Shown here piece after piece: positions 11,540-20,911 of a stretch of DNA of 64,000 nt (positions are counted from its first letter, which is position 1; each line of letters opens with the position of its first letter). The notes beneath the pieces were generated by a model. That model saw only the letters and a list, made by a program, of their open reading frames with translations. It did no database searches and was not told the origin of the DNA. The position numbers and the translations under genes are program-made. The stretch is from Buttiauxella massiliensis (lineage in GTDB: Bacteria > Pseudomonadota > Gammaproteobacteria > Enterobacterales > Enterobacteriaceae), in NCBI RefSeq assembly GCF_902500225.1, contig NZ_LR722650.1, positions 62,001 to 126,000 of the forward strand, read 5' to 3'.

Positions 11540-12985
11540 TTATTTTAAAGGTGACGGTGTCACGTCATCTGGGATCGGACACTGATAAGGGCGCTCGGCG
11601 AGTTGTGCGTGCAACTCGCTTTGGCAGGCTTCCAGCGTCTGTGGGTTGATAAACAATTGCAGAGCCGTCGCGGCCATCACTTTGCCCGCATGTAACATCC
11701 CTTTATGAGCGATCGACGTGCGTCCCTGACTCACTAATTGCCAGGTGTGCAGCGGTGTGCCGACGGTAAAGCACGGGCTAAAGCATTGTGCGACGGGCAC
11801 CTTCCAACTCACATCACCGACATCCGTAGAACCCGGCAAAATTTTGTCATTTGGGGCGTATGGCGCAATTTCGTTAATCAGTAACGTTTCACGATGGCGA
11901 CGGGCAAAGGCTTTTCCCTCTTCATTGGAGGTATTAGCAATATTATTTAAGCTGTTTTGCAGGTCATTTTCGGTCAACGTAGCGCGAATTCGTTTGGCGA
12001 ATGCCTGTTCTTCTTCGCTCCATTGCGGCAAGCCAAGTGCCTGTAAAGCCTCGTACATCACGCCTTCAAGTTGGCGATTGGGTAGATAATTGGAACAGGC
12101 TTTATCAAAACGCACTTTCACCGAGGTTTCGGTCATCAGCGCCGCACCTTCGGCGATTTTATTGATGCGCTCATAAATATGCTGCGCCTGCGCCATTTCC
12201 GGGGCACGAATCAAATACAACACTTCGGCTTGTGCTTGCACCACATTCGGCGAAATCCCGCCGGTGTTGGTGATGGCGTAATGTACGCGCGCTTTTTCGA
12301 TGATGTGCTCGTTGAGGAAGTTAGTGCCGGTGGTCATCAGCGTGACGGCATCTAACGCGCTACGCCCGAGATGCGGTGAATTTGCGGCATGTGCCGCAAT
12401 TCCGTGGAAGCGATACGCCACCTGAATGTTCGCCAGCGAACTGGTACTGAACATCCCGGCATAGGCTTCCGGGTGCCAGGTCACGGCCGCGTCCACGTCG
12501 TCAAACAAGCCTTCACGCACCATAAATGTTTTGCCGGAACCGCCTTCCTCGCCGGGGCAGCCGTAAAATCGTACTGTTCCGCCAGCGCCGTATTGTTCAA
12601 GCCAGTTCTTCACCGCCACCGCGCCTGCAAAGGCCGCCGTACCCAGCAAATTGTGGCCGCAGCCGTGGCCGTTCGCATCTTCAACCAGTGGACTGGGCGA
12701 GGCTTCGCCCGAACACTGGCTTAATCCCGCAAGCGCATCGTATTCGCCGAGCAGGGCGATAACCGGTTTACCGGAACCAAAACTTGCCACAAACGCGGTT
12801 TCGATATTCCCGGCATTGCGCTCGACGCTAAAACCTTCGGCTTCCAGCGCGCAGGCCAGGCGTTCCGCAGACCAGTGCTCTTCAAAACGAGTTTCCGGAT
12901 GATCCCAGATATCATCGGCAATCGCGGTAAATTCGCCACGCTTTGCTTCAATCGCATCATCGACAAACTGATAAATCGAACTCAT
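11540..12985 (-). CDS. abgB: p-Aminobenzoyl-glutamate hydrolase subunit B AbgB
   Basis: Starting at the ATG at 12985 (MSSIYQFVDDAIEAKRGEF) gives 481 residues, the E. coli length. It is an M20-family metallopeptidase with metal-ligand motifs GHGCGHNLLGTAAFAGA (near 105), PGEEGGSGKTFMVREG (near 147) and TWHPEAYAGM (near 173). A dimerisation insert (AHAANSPHLGRSALDAV) follows. With AbgA it hydrolyses p-aminobenzoyl-glutamate to p-aminobenzoate and glutamate. Its start overlaps the abgA stop by one base (TGATG), which indicates translational coupling. Confidence 0.96.
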   Translation of the reverse strand: MSSIYQFVDDAIEAKRGEFTAIADDIWDHPETRFEEHWSAERLACALEAEGFSVERNAGNIETAFVASFGSGKPVIALLGEYDALAGLSQCSGEASPSPLVEDANGHGCGHNLLGTAAFAGAVAVKNWLEQYGAGGTVRFYGCPGEEGGSGKTFMVREGLFDDVDAAVTWHPEAYAGMFSTSSLANIQVAYRFHGIAAHAANSPHLGRSALDAVTLMTTGTNFLNEHIIEKARVHYAITNTGGISPNVVQAQAEVLYLIRAPEMAQAQHIYERINKIAEGAALMTETSVKVRFDKACSNYLPNRQLEGVMYEALQALGLPQWSEEEQAFAKRIRATLTENDLQNSLNNIANTSNEEGKAFARRHRETLLINEIAPYAPNDKILPGSTDVGDVSWKVPVAQCFSPCFTVGTPLHTWQLVSQGRTSIAHKGMLHAGKVMAATALQLFINPQTLEACQSELHAQLAERPYQCPIPDDVTPSPLK

Positions 12986-14295
12986 CACACACCTCTCTGC
13001 CACGGGAAATTAAGTGCGAGGCGTGCCATGGTGCTGACGGCAACTTCCATCACTTTTTCATCAAAATCAAACTTCTCATTGTGATGCCCGGCGCTCAATT
13101 CGGTGCCAAACACCATATAAGATGCTTTGCCGCCTTGTTCCTGCACGCGCGCCATCATCAACGTCGCATCCTCGGAACCGGCTGCGCCTTTTACCGTGTC
13201 GACCACTTCTTTTACACCGTTCACTTCTAACGCCTGCTGGTGGATAAACGCCACCCATTCTGGCGATGGCACGCTGTTGGTCGCCGCACCCATTAACTGC
13301 ACGTCAGCTTCGATGCCATACATCGTTGCCGTGCCGCGAATAATTTCCTGTGCCCGGTCAAAGACATAGTCATTGATTGCGCTGGTTTCGCCGCGGGTTT
13401 CTACTTTCAATAACGCCTGTGCTGGCACCACGTTTCGTCCGCTGCCCGCCTGCAAAACGCCGACGTTAACGCGTGATGCACCCGCACTGTGCGGCGCGAT
13501 GCTGTGCAAAGCCAATGCGGTTTGCGCGGCGGCGAGCAGGGCGTTACGGCCTTCTTCCGGTTTACCGCCCGCATGTGCCGCGACACCGGTAAATTCCACA
13601 TCAAACTTGGTGGTTGCCATAAAGTTATCGCTGCCGCACACCACGGTGCCGGAAGGGATGCCAGTGCCGATGTGAATCGCCGTAAAGTAATCAATATTAT
13701 CGAGCGCACCGGCTGCCACCATGGCGCGAGCGCCGCGTGTGCCTTCTTCGGCGGGCTGGAAAATGAGTTTGATGGTGCCGTTTAACTGGCTGGAAAACTG
13801 TTGCAATACCGAGGCTAACCCGAGGCCAATCGCCGTATGTCCGTCATGGCCGCAAGCGTGCATCATTCCGGCATTACACGAAGCAAAACCTTCGGCAAAC
13901 GGGCGGTGCGCGGGCTTGAGCATCTCGCCTAAATCCAGTGCGTCCATATCCACGCGAAACGCGAGAGTTGGGCCAGGGCGACCCGTTTCCAGGGTGGCGA
14001 CAATTCCGGTAAATCCACCGGAAAAATGGTGTAGCCATTGCGGTAATGCGCCTTGCGCCAGCGCACGTTGCTCTTCACGCGCCAGCACTTCTGCCGCTGG
14101 CAGCCCCATGCGCGCCGCGTCGTCAACCACATCACGGCCTAACGCCAGCTGATAACCTAATTGATGTAGTGTCTCAGCCACCAGCGTGGCGGTGCGAAAC
14201 TCCAGCCAGCCGGACTCGGCAAAATGGTGAAAATCACGCCGCCAGTGCTGCATGCGCGGAGCCAGTTCATGTACTGCCAGTTCTAATTGCGACAT
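12985..14295 (-). CDS. abgA: p-Aminobenzoyl-glutamate hydrolase subunit A AbgA
   Basis: The ATG at 14295 gives 436 residues (MSQLELAVHELAPRMQHWRRDFH), exactly the E. coli length; the upstream start at 14334 adds an unrelated 13-residue leader. M20 metallopeptidase motifs are clear: RRDFHHFAESGW at the N-terminus, MMHACGHDGHTAIGLG near 160, and IFQPAEEGTRGARAMV near 195. GTELSAGHHNEKFDFDE lies near the C-terminus. It is the first gene of abgABT, divergent from abgR. Confidence 0.96.
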   Translation of the reverse strand: MSQLELAVHELAPRMQHWRRDFHHFAESGWLEFRTATLVAETLHQLGYQLALGRDVVDDAARMGLPAAEVLAREEQRALAQGALPQWLHHFSGGFTGIVATLETGRPGPTLAFRVDMDALDLGEMLKPAHRPFAEGFASCNAGMMHACGHDGHTAIGLGLASVLQQFSSQLNGTIKLIFQPAEEGTRGARAMVAAGALDNIDYFTAIHIGTGIPSGTVVCGSDNFMATTKFDVEFTGVAAHAGGKPEEGRNALLAAAQTALALHSIAPHSAGASRVNVGVLQAGSGRNVVPAQALLKVETRGETSAINDYVFDRAQEIIRGTATMYGIEADVQLMGAATNSVPSPEWVAFIHQQALEVNGVKEVVDTVKGAAGSEDATLMMARVQEQGGKASYMVFGTELSAGHHNEKFDFDEKVMEVAVSTMARLALNFPWQRGV

Positions 14296-14353
14296 AACCC
14301 ATCCTGTATAAGCATCTTCTGTGATCAACTTCACGCTGTGATAGTTTTTACTT

Positions 14354-14366
14354 ATCGCTCAGCGAT
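14354..14366. promoter_or_regulatory. Candidate AbgR operator between abgA and abgR
   Basis: The perfect inverted repeat ATCGCT-C-AGCGAT lies in the 175-bp divergent region, 59 bp from the abgA start and 105 bp from the abgR start. Position and symmetry suit a LysR-type regulator. Assignment to AbgR is inference from context. Confidence 0.4.
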
Positions 14367-14470
14367 ATTTGGTAGTTTTCGCCGTCATGGGATTACCCTG
14401 GCACAAGAGTTTGAATTACAGTAGATGCTAAATTCTTTCGGCTGATAGCTAATGGTTATCAGGAGGCAAT

Positions 14471-15367
14471 GTGACCTTCCAGGTTAAGCTCCATCAAATC
14501 CGCGCGTTCGTGGCGGTGACGCAAAATGGCAGCATTCGCGGAGCCAGCCGGGCGTTAAATATTTCGCAGCCCGCGCTCACAAAAGCGATAAAAGAATTAG
14601 AAGAAGGGATGGCGGCGCGTCTGTTCATTCGGCGCAGTCAGGGCGTGGCGTTAACCGAATGCGGTGAAAGTTTTTACTCCCACGCCCGTTTGATTCTCGA
14701 AGAGTTACGCGCCGCACAGGAAGATATTTTGCAACGTCAGGGGCAACTTGCCGGGCAAATCAATATCGGTTTGGGGGCGAGTGTGTCCCGCACATTAATG
14801 CCGCCGGTTATCACCGCTTTTCATCAAAAACACCCGCAAGTGAAAGTGCGCATTATGGAAGGGCAACTGGTGTCGATGATCAACTCGCTGCGCCAGGGCG
14901 AGCTGGATTTCACCATCAACACCTATTATCAGGGGCCATACGACCAGGAATTTACCTTTGAACGGCTGTTTGAAAAACCGTTCGCCATCTTTGGCCGCGA
15001 AGATCATCCGGCAATTAACGCCACATCAATAAAAGAACTCCTGCACTACAACTGGACGCTGCCAACGCCACGCGGCAGTTACTACAAACAACTGGAAGAG
15101 TTATTCCATAAGCGCTCAGAAATTCCCAATGTTAGCGTGTTCTGTGAAACCTTTTCGGCCTGCATCAGCCTGGTGGCACAAAGTGATTTCCTCAGTATTT
15201 TGCCCGCAGAACTCGGCCACGATCCGTTGTTGGCGCACCGACTCAAACAAATCAAAATCGTCGAAACGCTACCGAACGCCACTTACTATTTGATTCAGCG
15301 GCGTGATGTAACCCAGGCTCCGTTAACCACCGCGCTTATCAATCAATTTCGCCGCGAATGCCGTTGA
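14471..15367 (+). CDS. abgR: LysR-type regulator AbgR
   Basis: The 298-residue protein resembles E. coli AbgR (302). The start is a GTG at 14471, 4 bp after AGGAGG. An overlapping ATG at 14469 is immediately followed by a stop in its frame, so GTG is the only workable choice. The N-terminal winged helix-turn-helix (IRGASRALNISQPALTKAIKELEE, near 22-45) is followed by a type 2 periplasmic-binding-like sensor domain. It is divergent from abgABT, which it is taken to control. Confidence 0.93.
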   Translation: MTFQVKLHQIRAFVAVTQNGSIRGASRALNISQPALTKAIKELEEGMAARLFIRRSQGVALTECGESFYSHARLILEELRAAQEDILQRQGQLAGQINIGLGASVSRTLMPPVITAFHQKHPQVKVRIMEGQLVSMINSLRQGELDFTINTYYQGPYDQEFTFERLFEKPFAIFGREDHPAINATSIKELLHYNWTLPTPRGSYYKQLEELFHKRSEIPNVSVFCETFSACISLVAQSDFLSILPAELGHDPLLAHRLKQIKIVETLPNATYYLIQRRDVTQAPLTTALINQFRRECR

Positions 15368-15424
15368 GCCACGGCACATCGGCGGCTATAGTGACTCCTG
15401 AATAAAGCCTGGAGGATTTTGCCC

Positions 15425-15988
15425 ATGAACCTTGACGAAAAATCGCTGTTTCTCGATGCGATGGAAGACGTGAAACCGCTGAAAGATTGCAACAGCAGCC
15501 AGTGGTTAAAACCGGTCAAAGAGAAAGTGGTGCAAAAGCCCGACACACTCCAGTTAGATAACTTTCTCACCACCGGTTTTCTGGAAATTATTCCGCTCGC
15601 CGCACCGCTGGAATTTAAGCGTGAAGGGCTACAAACCGGTGTGCTGGATAAACTGCGACATGGCAAATACAAACAAGAAGCAAGCCTGAACCTGATTCGC
15701 CAGCCGGTTGAAAAGTGCCGTCAGATGCTTTTTGCCTATATTCAGGAAGCCAAAAAAGACGGTTTGCGTAATTTGCTGATCGTTCATGGCAAAGGGCGCG
15801 ACGACGAATCTCATGCCAATATCGTGCGCAGTTACGTTGCCCGCTGGCTGGTGGAATTTGAAGACGTGCAGGCGTTTTGCAGCGCCATGCCGCATCACGG
15901 CGGCAGCGGGGCGTGTTACGTGGCGCTCAAAAAATCCGAACAGGCGAAAGCCGAGAACTGGGAACGCCACGCCAAACGCAGCCGTTGA
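15425..15988 (+). CDS. smrA: SmrA, Smr-domain DNA endonuclease
   Basis: The ATG at 15425, preceded by TGGAGG, gives 187 residues (MNLDEKSLFLDAMEDVKPL), the E. coli SmrA (YdaL) length. The Smr domain fills the C-terminal half, with LRHGKYKQEASLNLIRQPVEKCR leading to the signature NLLIVHGKGRDDESHANIVRSYV and then MPHHGGSGACYVAL. SmrA has nicking endonuclease activity in vitro, though its physiological role is unclear. Its 3' end faces pcaR with an 11-bp gap. Confidence 0.94.
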   Translation: MNLDEKSLFLDAMEDVKPLKDCNSSQWLKPVKEKVVQKPDTLQLDNFLTTGFLEIIPLAAPLEFKREGLQTGVLDKLRHGKYKQEASLNLIRQPVEKCRQMLFAYIQEAKKDGLRNLLIVHGKGRDDESHANIVRSYVARWLVEFEDVQAFCSAMPHHGGSGACYVALKKSEQAKAENWERHAKRSR

Positions 15989-15999
15989 TCTGCTTTCAA

Positions 16000-16812
16000 C
16001 TAATCTGATTTCAACAACAACGACAATTCCTCAGCCGCTTTAACTAGCTCAGGCAACACGCGGCTGCGCAACTCCTGCGCGGAAACTTGCCCGGCGTGAA
16101 CCCCGACGTTTAACGCCGCAACCACCGCGCCTTCCGGGTTAACCAACGGCACCGCAATTGACCGCAATCCCATCTCCAGTTCCTGATCGTTTAGCGCGTA
16201 GCCTTGCTGGCGCACGCGTTTTAACTCCTCACGAAGCTTACTCACCGAATCCACCGTCTGCGGCGTGTAGCGAATCATCGTAATACGCGCCAGGAAATCA
16301 TTGAGCTGTTCCTCCGGCAAATAACTCAGCAACACGCGCCCCATGGACGTTGACCACGCGGGGAGGCGGCTGCCGATATCCAAATCAATGGTCATGATGC
16401 GCGAGCTGGAAGCGCGGGCGATATACAGAATATCGTCGCCATCCAGCGTGGCGATTGAACAGGACTCGTTGAGCATTTCACTCAGATGTTTGAGCACCGG
16501 TTGCGTGGATTTCGCAAGTGGTGTCGAGGCCAGATAAGCGTGGCCTAGTGATAAAATTCGCGGGCGTAATTGGTAGTATTTTCCGTCTTCGGCGTAGACA
16601 AAACCAAGCTTGCTCAGAGTGTACAAACAGCGTCGCACCGCAGCGCGAGGGATCCCGGTCTTCTGGCTAATTTGCGAAATAGACATTTGTCGCCGCTGTG
16701 GAGTGAATGCCTGGATCACTTCCAGGCCACGAGCCAGGGATGCCATAAAATTCGGGTCGCCCTTAAAGGGATCGACTTCACCTGCTACCGGTTCATCACG
16801 TTGAATTTCCAT
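16000..16812 (-). CDS. pcaR: IclR-type regulator PcaR of the beta-ketoadipate pathway
   Basis: The 270-residue IclR-family protein has an N-terminal winged helix-turn-helix at about 25-85 (MASLARGLEVIQAF ... MSISQISQKTGIPRAAVRRCLYTLSKLG). A ligand domain at about 100-265 ends with SIAVPLVNPEGAVVAALNVGVHAG. The motif pattern is that of PcaR/PobR/PcaU. In pseudomonads PcaR with beta-ketoadipate activates pcaIJ and related genes. It is divergent from pcaI, and a matching operator lies in the shared 170-bp region. Confidence 0.9.
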   Translation of the reverse strand: MEIQRDEPVAGEVDPFKGDPNFMASLARGLEVIQAFTPQRRQMSISQISQKTGIPRAAVRRCLYTLSKLGFVYAEDGKYYQLRPRILSLGHAYLASTPLAKSTQPVLKHLSEMLNESCSIATLDGDDILYIARASSSRIMTIDLDIGSRLPAWSTSMGRVLLSYLPEEQLNDFLARITMIRYTPQTVDSVSKLREELKRVRQQGYALNDQELEMGLRSIAVPLVNPEGAVVAALNVGVHAGQVSAQELRSRVLPELVKAAEELSLLLKSD

Positions 16813-16867
16813 GCCGTTCTCCTCAAATTTCGCCGTTGATCACACTCTTAAAACAAAGATACATGAT

Positions 16868-16901
16868 GTTCGATAATCGCACCATATTTCGATTATCGCC
16901 C
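16868..16901 (+). promoter_or_regulatory. PcaR operator, two direct copies
   Basis: GTTCGATAATCGCAC occupies 16868-16882. It is identical to the 15-bp PcaR-binding sequence described, as I recall it, at the Pseudomonas putida pcaIJ promoter. A second copy in the same direction, TTTCGATTATCGCCC (16887-16901, 12 of 15 identical), begins 19 bp further on. Both lie between pcaR and pcaI, about 85-115 bp before the pcaI start. Confidence 0.75.
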
Positions 16902-16982
16902 TTGACCAGCTTCGTTAACGGGGTCACATTTTGTTCGAACAAAGCAAACTTGTGCGAATGACGCACACCAAGGAGCAGAGTG

Positions 16983-17666
16983 ATGATCAACAAAAGTGTG
17001 GCTTCGCTTGAAGAAGCGGTTGCCGGAATTTTCGACGGAGCCACCATCATGATTGGTGGCTTCGGGACCGCAGGACAACCCACCCATCTTATTGATGCCC
17101 TGATTGATCAGGGCGCTTGTGACCTGACCATAATCAATAACAACGCAGGGAACGGGGAAGTGGGGTTGGCGGCACTTTTGAAGGCAGGACGAGTGCGCAA
17201 AATGGTCTGCTCATTCCCACGTCAGGTGGATTCACAAATTTTTGATGACCTGTATCGATGCGGCAAAGTTGAACTGGAACTGGTGCCACAAGGCAATCTG
17301 GCGGCACGCATCCAGGCGGCGGGAGCAGGGCTTGGGGCGGTATTTACGCCAACCGGTTTTGGCACACCGCTTGCCGATGGTAAAGAGACCCGTGAAATCG
17401 ATGGTCGCCAATATGTGCTGGAATACCCGCTAAAAGCCGATTTTGCATTAATCAAAGCGTATGAAGGTGACCGCTGGGGAAACCTAGTGTACCGCAAAGC
17501 GGCGCGTAACTTTGGGCCTATTATGGCAACTGCCGCCACCGTGACTATTGCTGAAGTCAGCCGCCTGGTGCAGCTAGGTGACCTTGACCCTGAAAATATC
17601 GTGACGCCTGGCATTTTCGTACAACGTCTGGTCGCTACCGAAAAATCACTGGCACAAAGCGCATAA
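16983..17666 (+). CDS. pcaI: 3-Oxoadipate CoA-transferase subunit A PcaI
   Basis: The 227-residue subunit A of a family I CoA transferase has the glycine-rich loop IMIGGFGTAGQPTHLIDAL near residue 22 and the FTPTGFGTPLADGKETREIDG block near 120. The ATG at 16983 is preceded by AAGGAG; a GTG directly before it is an alternative start. With PcaJ it transfers CoA from succinyl-CoA to 3-oxoadipate. It is the first gene of pcaIJFBDC, all on the plus strand with gaps of 11 bp or less. Confidence 0.96.
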   Translation: MINKSVASLEEAVAGIFDGATIMIGGFGTAGQPTHLIDALIDQGACDLTIINNNAGNGEVGLAALLKAGRVRKMVCSFPRQVDSQIFDDLYRCGKVELELVPQGNLAARIQAAGAGLGAVFTPTGFGTPLADGKETREIDGRQYVLEYPLKADFALIKAYEGDRWGNLVYRKAARNFGPIMATAATVTIAEVSRLVQLGDLDPENIVTPGIFVQRLVATEKSLAQSA

Positions 17667-17677
17667 GGAGCCTACAG

Positions 17678-18334
17678 GTGAAAAAACTAACCCGTGATGA
17701 AATGGCACAACGTGTCGCACGTGATATTCCCGAAGGCGCTTACGTCAATCTCGGCATTGGTTTGCCAACACGCATTGCCAACTACCTTCCGGCGGATAAA
17801 GAGATCTTCTTGCACAGCGAGAACGGCTTGCTAGGCATGGGGCCAAAACCGGCCGAGGGCGAAGAAGACCCTGAGCTTATCAATGCCGGAAAAGAGTTTG
17901 TGACTTTGTTGACCGGCGGCTGTTTTTTCCACCATGGCGACTCTTTTGCCATGATGCGCGGCGGCCACCTCGATATCTGCGTACTAGGTGCGTATCAGGT
18001 TTCCGCCACTGGTGACCTTGCAAACTGGAGCACCGGTGCGCCGGACTCTATCCCGGCAGTAGGTGGAGCGATGGACTTAGCCATTGGCGCACGCCAGGTC
18101 TTTGTGATGATGGATCACCTCACCCGTGACGGCGAGTGCAAGCTGGTGGATAGCTGCTCTTACCCACTCACCGGAATCGGCTGTGTCAGCCGTATTTATA
18201 CCGACCTCGCAGTGATTGATATCACTGACAAAGGGCCCGTGGTGCGCGAAATCTTCAATGGCCTCTCTTTTGAAGAATTACAACGTATTACCCCGGTCAC
18301 ATTAGGTTTCGAACAACTGGCAGAAAGCGCGTAA
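17678..18334 (+). CDS. pcaJ: 3-Oxoadipate CoA-transferase subunit B PcaJ
   Basis: The 218-residue subunit B begins at a GTG (17678) after AAGGAG, with no nearby ATG that keeps the conserved N-terminus. The catalytic glutamate is in HSENGLLGMGP (Glu48). Other family blocks are GGHLDICVLGAYQVSATGDLANW and VKLDV-type MMDHLTRDGECKLV. It forms the heteromeric transferase with PcaI, 11 bp upstream. Confidence 0.96.
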   Translation: MKKLTRDEMAQRVARDIPEGAYVNLGIGLPTRIANYLPADKEIFLHSENGLLGMGPKPAEGEEDPELINAGKEFVTLLTGGCFFHHGDSFAMMRGGHLDICVLGAYQVSATGDLANWSTGAPDSIPAVGGAMDLAIGARQVFVMMDHLTRDGECKLVDSCSYPLTGIGCVSRIYTDLAVIDITDKGPVVREIFNGLSFEELQRITPVTLGFEQLAESA

Positions 18335-18343
18335 GGAACTATG

Positions 18344-19546
18344 ATGAATCAAGCATTTATCTGTGATGGAGTGCGTACTCCGTTCGGTCGTTTTGGTGGC
18401 ACACTGTCCAGTGTTCGTAGTGATGATTTAGCTGCATTACCGCTGAAAGCCTTGATCGCGCGCCATCCAAATCTCGACTGGTCGGCGGTTGATGATGTGA
18501 TTTACGGCTGTGCAAACCAGGCGGGGGAAGATAACCGCAACGTGGCGCGTATGGCTTTGTTGCTGGCGGGGCTACCAGAGACGGTACCGGGGAGCACCAT
18601 CAACCGTTTATGTGGTTCAAGCCTTGATGCGCTGGGTGTTGCGGCAAGGGCGATTAAAAGCGGTGAAACGCAGCTGATGATTGCCGGCGGAGTGGAAAGT
18701 ATGTCACGCGCGCCGTTTGTGATGGGTAAAGCCGAAAGTGCATTTAGTCGCAGCATGAAAATGGAAGACACCACCATCGGCTGGCGGTTTATCAACCCGC
18801 TGATGAAGGCGCAATACGGCGTTGATGCGATGCCCGAAACGGCAGAAAACGTCGCGACCGACTTTAATATTAACCGTGAGGATCAGGACGCCTTTGCTTT
18901 ACGCAGCCAGTTACGCACCGCTCGCGCTCAGGAAATGGGTATTTTTGATGATGAGTTAATTCCTGTTTCTATCGCGCAACGCAGAGGTGAAGCCTTGCTG
19001 TTTAAGCAGGATGAGCATCCTCGTTCCACCTCGATTGAAGCACTGGCAAAACTCAAAGGTGTGGTACGAGCCGACGGCACCGTCACCGCAGGAAACGCAT
19101 CAGGTGTTAATGATGGGGCTTGTGCTTTGCTGCTCGCAAGCGAACAGGCGCTCAACACTCATGGTTTGCAGCCGCTGGCGCGAGTCGTTGGTGTGGCGAC
19201 CGCAGGTGTCGCGCCACGGATTATGGGTTTTGGCCCGGCTCCGGCAGTGCGCAAAGTGCTGGCGCAAACCGGGTTAACGTTGGCACAAATGGACGTGATT
19301 GAATTAAATGAAGCCTTTGCCGCGCAGGCACTGGCTGTGATGCGCGACCTGGGTCTGCCTGATGATGCCGAACATGTAAACCCGAATGGCGGGGCCATTG
19401 CGCTTGGGCACCCTCTTGGTGCATCGGGTGGGCGTCTGGCGATGACCGCCGCGTATCAACTCAAGCGTAGCGGCGGGCGTTACGCGCTATGTACCATGTG
19501 TATTGGTGTCGGTCAGGGGATTGCACTGATTATCGAACGTGTTTAA
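18344..19546 (+). CDS. pcaF: 3-Oxoadipyl-CoA thiolase PcaF
   Basis: The 400-residue thiolase cleaves 3-oxoadipyl-CoA to succinyl-CoA and acetyl-CoA, the last step of the pathway. The nucleophilic Cys is in [12 protein letters not shown] (Cys90). [15 protein letters not shown] (near 346) and [11 protein letters not shown] (near 385) supply the catalytic His and second Cys. The second of two adjacent ATGs (18344) is better spaced from AAGGA and gives the usual [19 protein letters not shown] start. It follows pcaJ by 9 bp. Confidence 0.96.
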   Translation: MNQAFICDGVRTPFGRFGGTLSSVRSDDLAALPLKALIARHPNLDWSAVDDVIYGCANQAGEDNRNVARMALLLAGLPETVPGSTINRLCGSSLDALGVAARAIKSGETQLMIAGGVESMSRAPFVMGKAESAFSRSMKMEDTTIGWRFINPLMKAQYGVDAMPETAENVATDFNINREDQDAFALRSQLRTARAQEMGIFDDELIPVSIAQRRGEALLFKQDEHPRSTSIEALAKLKGVVRADGTVTAGNASGVNDGACALLLASEQALNTHGLQPLARVVGVATAGVAPRIMGFGPAPAVRKVLAQTGLTLAQMDVIELNEAFAAQALAVMRDLGLPDDAEHVNPNGGAIALGHPLGASGGRLAMTAAYQLKRSGGRYALCTMCIGVGQGIALIIERV

Positions 19547-19555
19547 GGAGCAGGC

Positions 19556-20911
19556 ATGACACTGTTTACCCCGATGTTACGCAACTCGCCGTTAAGCGAA
19601 ATTTTTAGCGATGAGAACACGTTACAAGGGATGCTGGATTTTGAAGCGGCACTGGCGCGGGCTTGTGCGCAATGTGGCGAGATCCCGGAGTCGGCGGTTA
19701 ACGTCATTTCCGGGCAGTGTCAGGCCACAAAACTTAATAGTGAAGCCTTAGCGCAAGCGGCGGCAGCAGCTGGAAACCTGGCGATCCCGCTGGTGAAACA
19801 GCTCACTGCCAACGTAAAACAACAAGATGAACAGGCCGCACGTTACGTTCACTGGGGCGCAACCAGCCAGGACGTGATTGATACCGGCCTGGTGTTACAA
19901 CTACGCCAGGCATTCTCAGCCTCGGAAGACCTTCTCGAAACACTGATCGGCGCTTTAACCGAACAAATTCAACAGCATCAGCACAGCGTAATGGCGGGCC
20001 GCACCTGGATGCAGCACGCGTTGCCGATCACCTTCGGCCTGAAACTGGCCGGAACGCTCGACGCGCTATTGCGCTGGCAGCAACGCTTAAATGAAATCAA
20101 ACCGCGCGTTTTAGTTCTGCAATTTGGCGGTGCGGCGGGCACGCTGGCATCGCTTAAAGAGCAGGGCATTCCGGTGGCGCAGGCGCTGGCAAACGCGCTT
20201 GATCTTCATCAATCAGACACGCCGTGGCACAGCCAGCGTGACCGATTACTGGAAGCCGCCGCCTGGTTTGCCGGAATGGCGAGCACGCTCGGTAAATTCG
20301 CCAATGACTTTGCGCTGTTGATGCAAACCGAAGTTGCCGAAGTGGGCGAGCCGATTGCCGAAGGGCGCGGCGGTTCCTCGACCATGCCGCACAAACGCAA
20401 CCCGGTAAGCTGTGCGGCAATTTTAACGGCGACCACCCGCATTCCGGGAATGATGGCAACGATCTACGCCAGCCAGAATCAGCAACATGAAAGGGCGCTT
20501 GGCGGCTGGCAAGCCGAATGGGAAACGCTCCCACAGCTGATTATGCTGACAGGCGGTGTGATGCAAACCTCGCTGGATTTGATGCGGGGAATGCAGATTA
20601 ACACCGCGAAAATGCGTACTAACCTGGATATCACTCACGGCCTGATTATGGCGGAATCTGTGACTCTGGCGTTGGCGAAATCAATCGGAAAACAGGCCGC
20701 ACACCATCTTGTGGAACAACTTTGTCATCGCGCGTTGGACGAAAATCAGCCCCTCGCGACATTGCTCGCACAGCATCCTGATGTCAGCACCCATCTTTCC
20801 TCGACACAAATCGAACATTTACTCGACCCGCAACAAGCTCTTGGCAGTAACGACACCTTTATCAGCCAGGTTCTGGTGCGGGCGGCACAACAAACCAGGA
20901 GGGTAAAATGA
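19556..20911 (+). CDS. pcaB: 3-Carboxy-cis,cis-muconate cycloisomerase PcaB
   Basis: The 451-residue member of the fumarase/argininosuccinate lyase superfamily carries the signature GRGGSSTMPHKRNPV near residues 270-284 and the earlier block WGATSQDVIDTGLVLQLR near 100. It lactonises 3-carboxy-cis,cis-muconate, the product of PcaHG, to 4-carboxymuconolactone. AAGGAG precedes the ATG. Its last codons overlap the pcaD start (ATGA). Confidence 0.96.
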   Translation: MTLFTPMLRNSPLSEIFSDENTLQGMLDFEAALARACAQCGEIPESAVNVISGQCQATKLNSEALAQAAAAAGNLAIPLVKQLTANVKQQDEQAARYVHWGATSQDVIDTGLVLQLRQAFSASEDLLETLIGALTEQIQQHQHSVMAGRTWMQHALPITFGLKLAGTLDALLRWQQRLNEIKPRVLVLQFGGAAGTLASLKEQGIPVAQALANALDLHQSDTPWHSQRDRLLEAAAWFAGMASTLGKFANDFALLMQTEVAEVGEPIAEGRGGSSTMPHKRNPVSCAAILTATTRIPGMMATIYASQNQQHERALGGWQAEWETLPQLIMLTGGVMQTSLDLMRGMQINTAKMRTNLDITHGLIMAESVTLALAKSIGKQAAHHLVEQLCHRALDENQPLATLLAQHPDVSTHLSSTQIEHLLDPQQALGSNDTFISQVLVRAAQQTRRVK

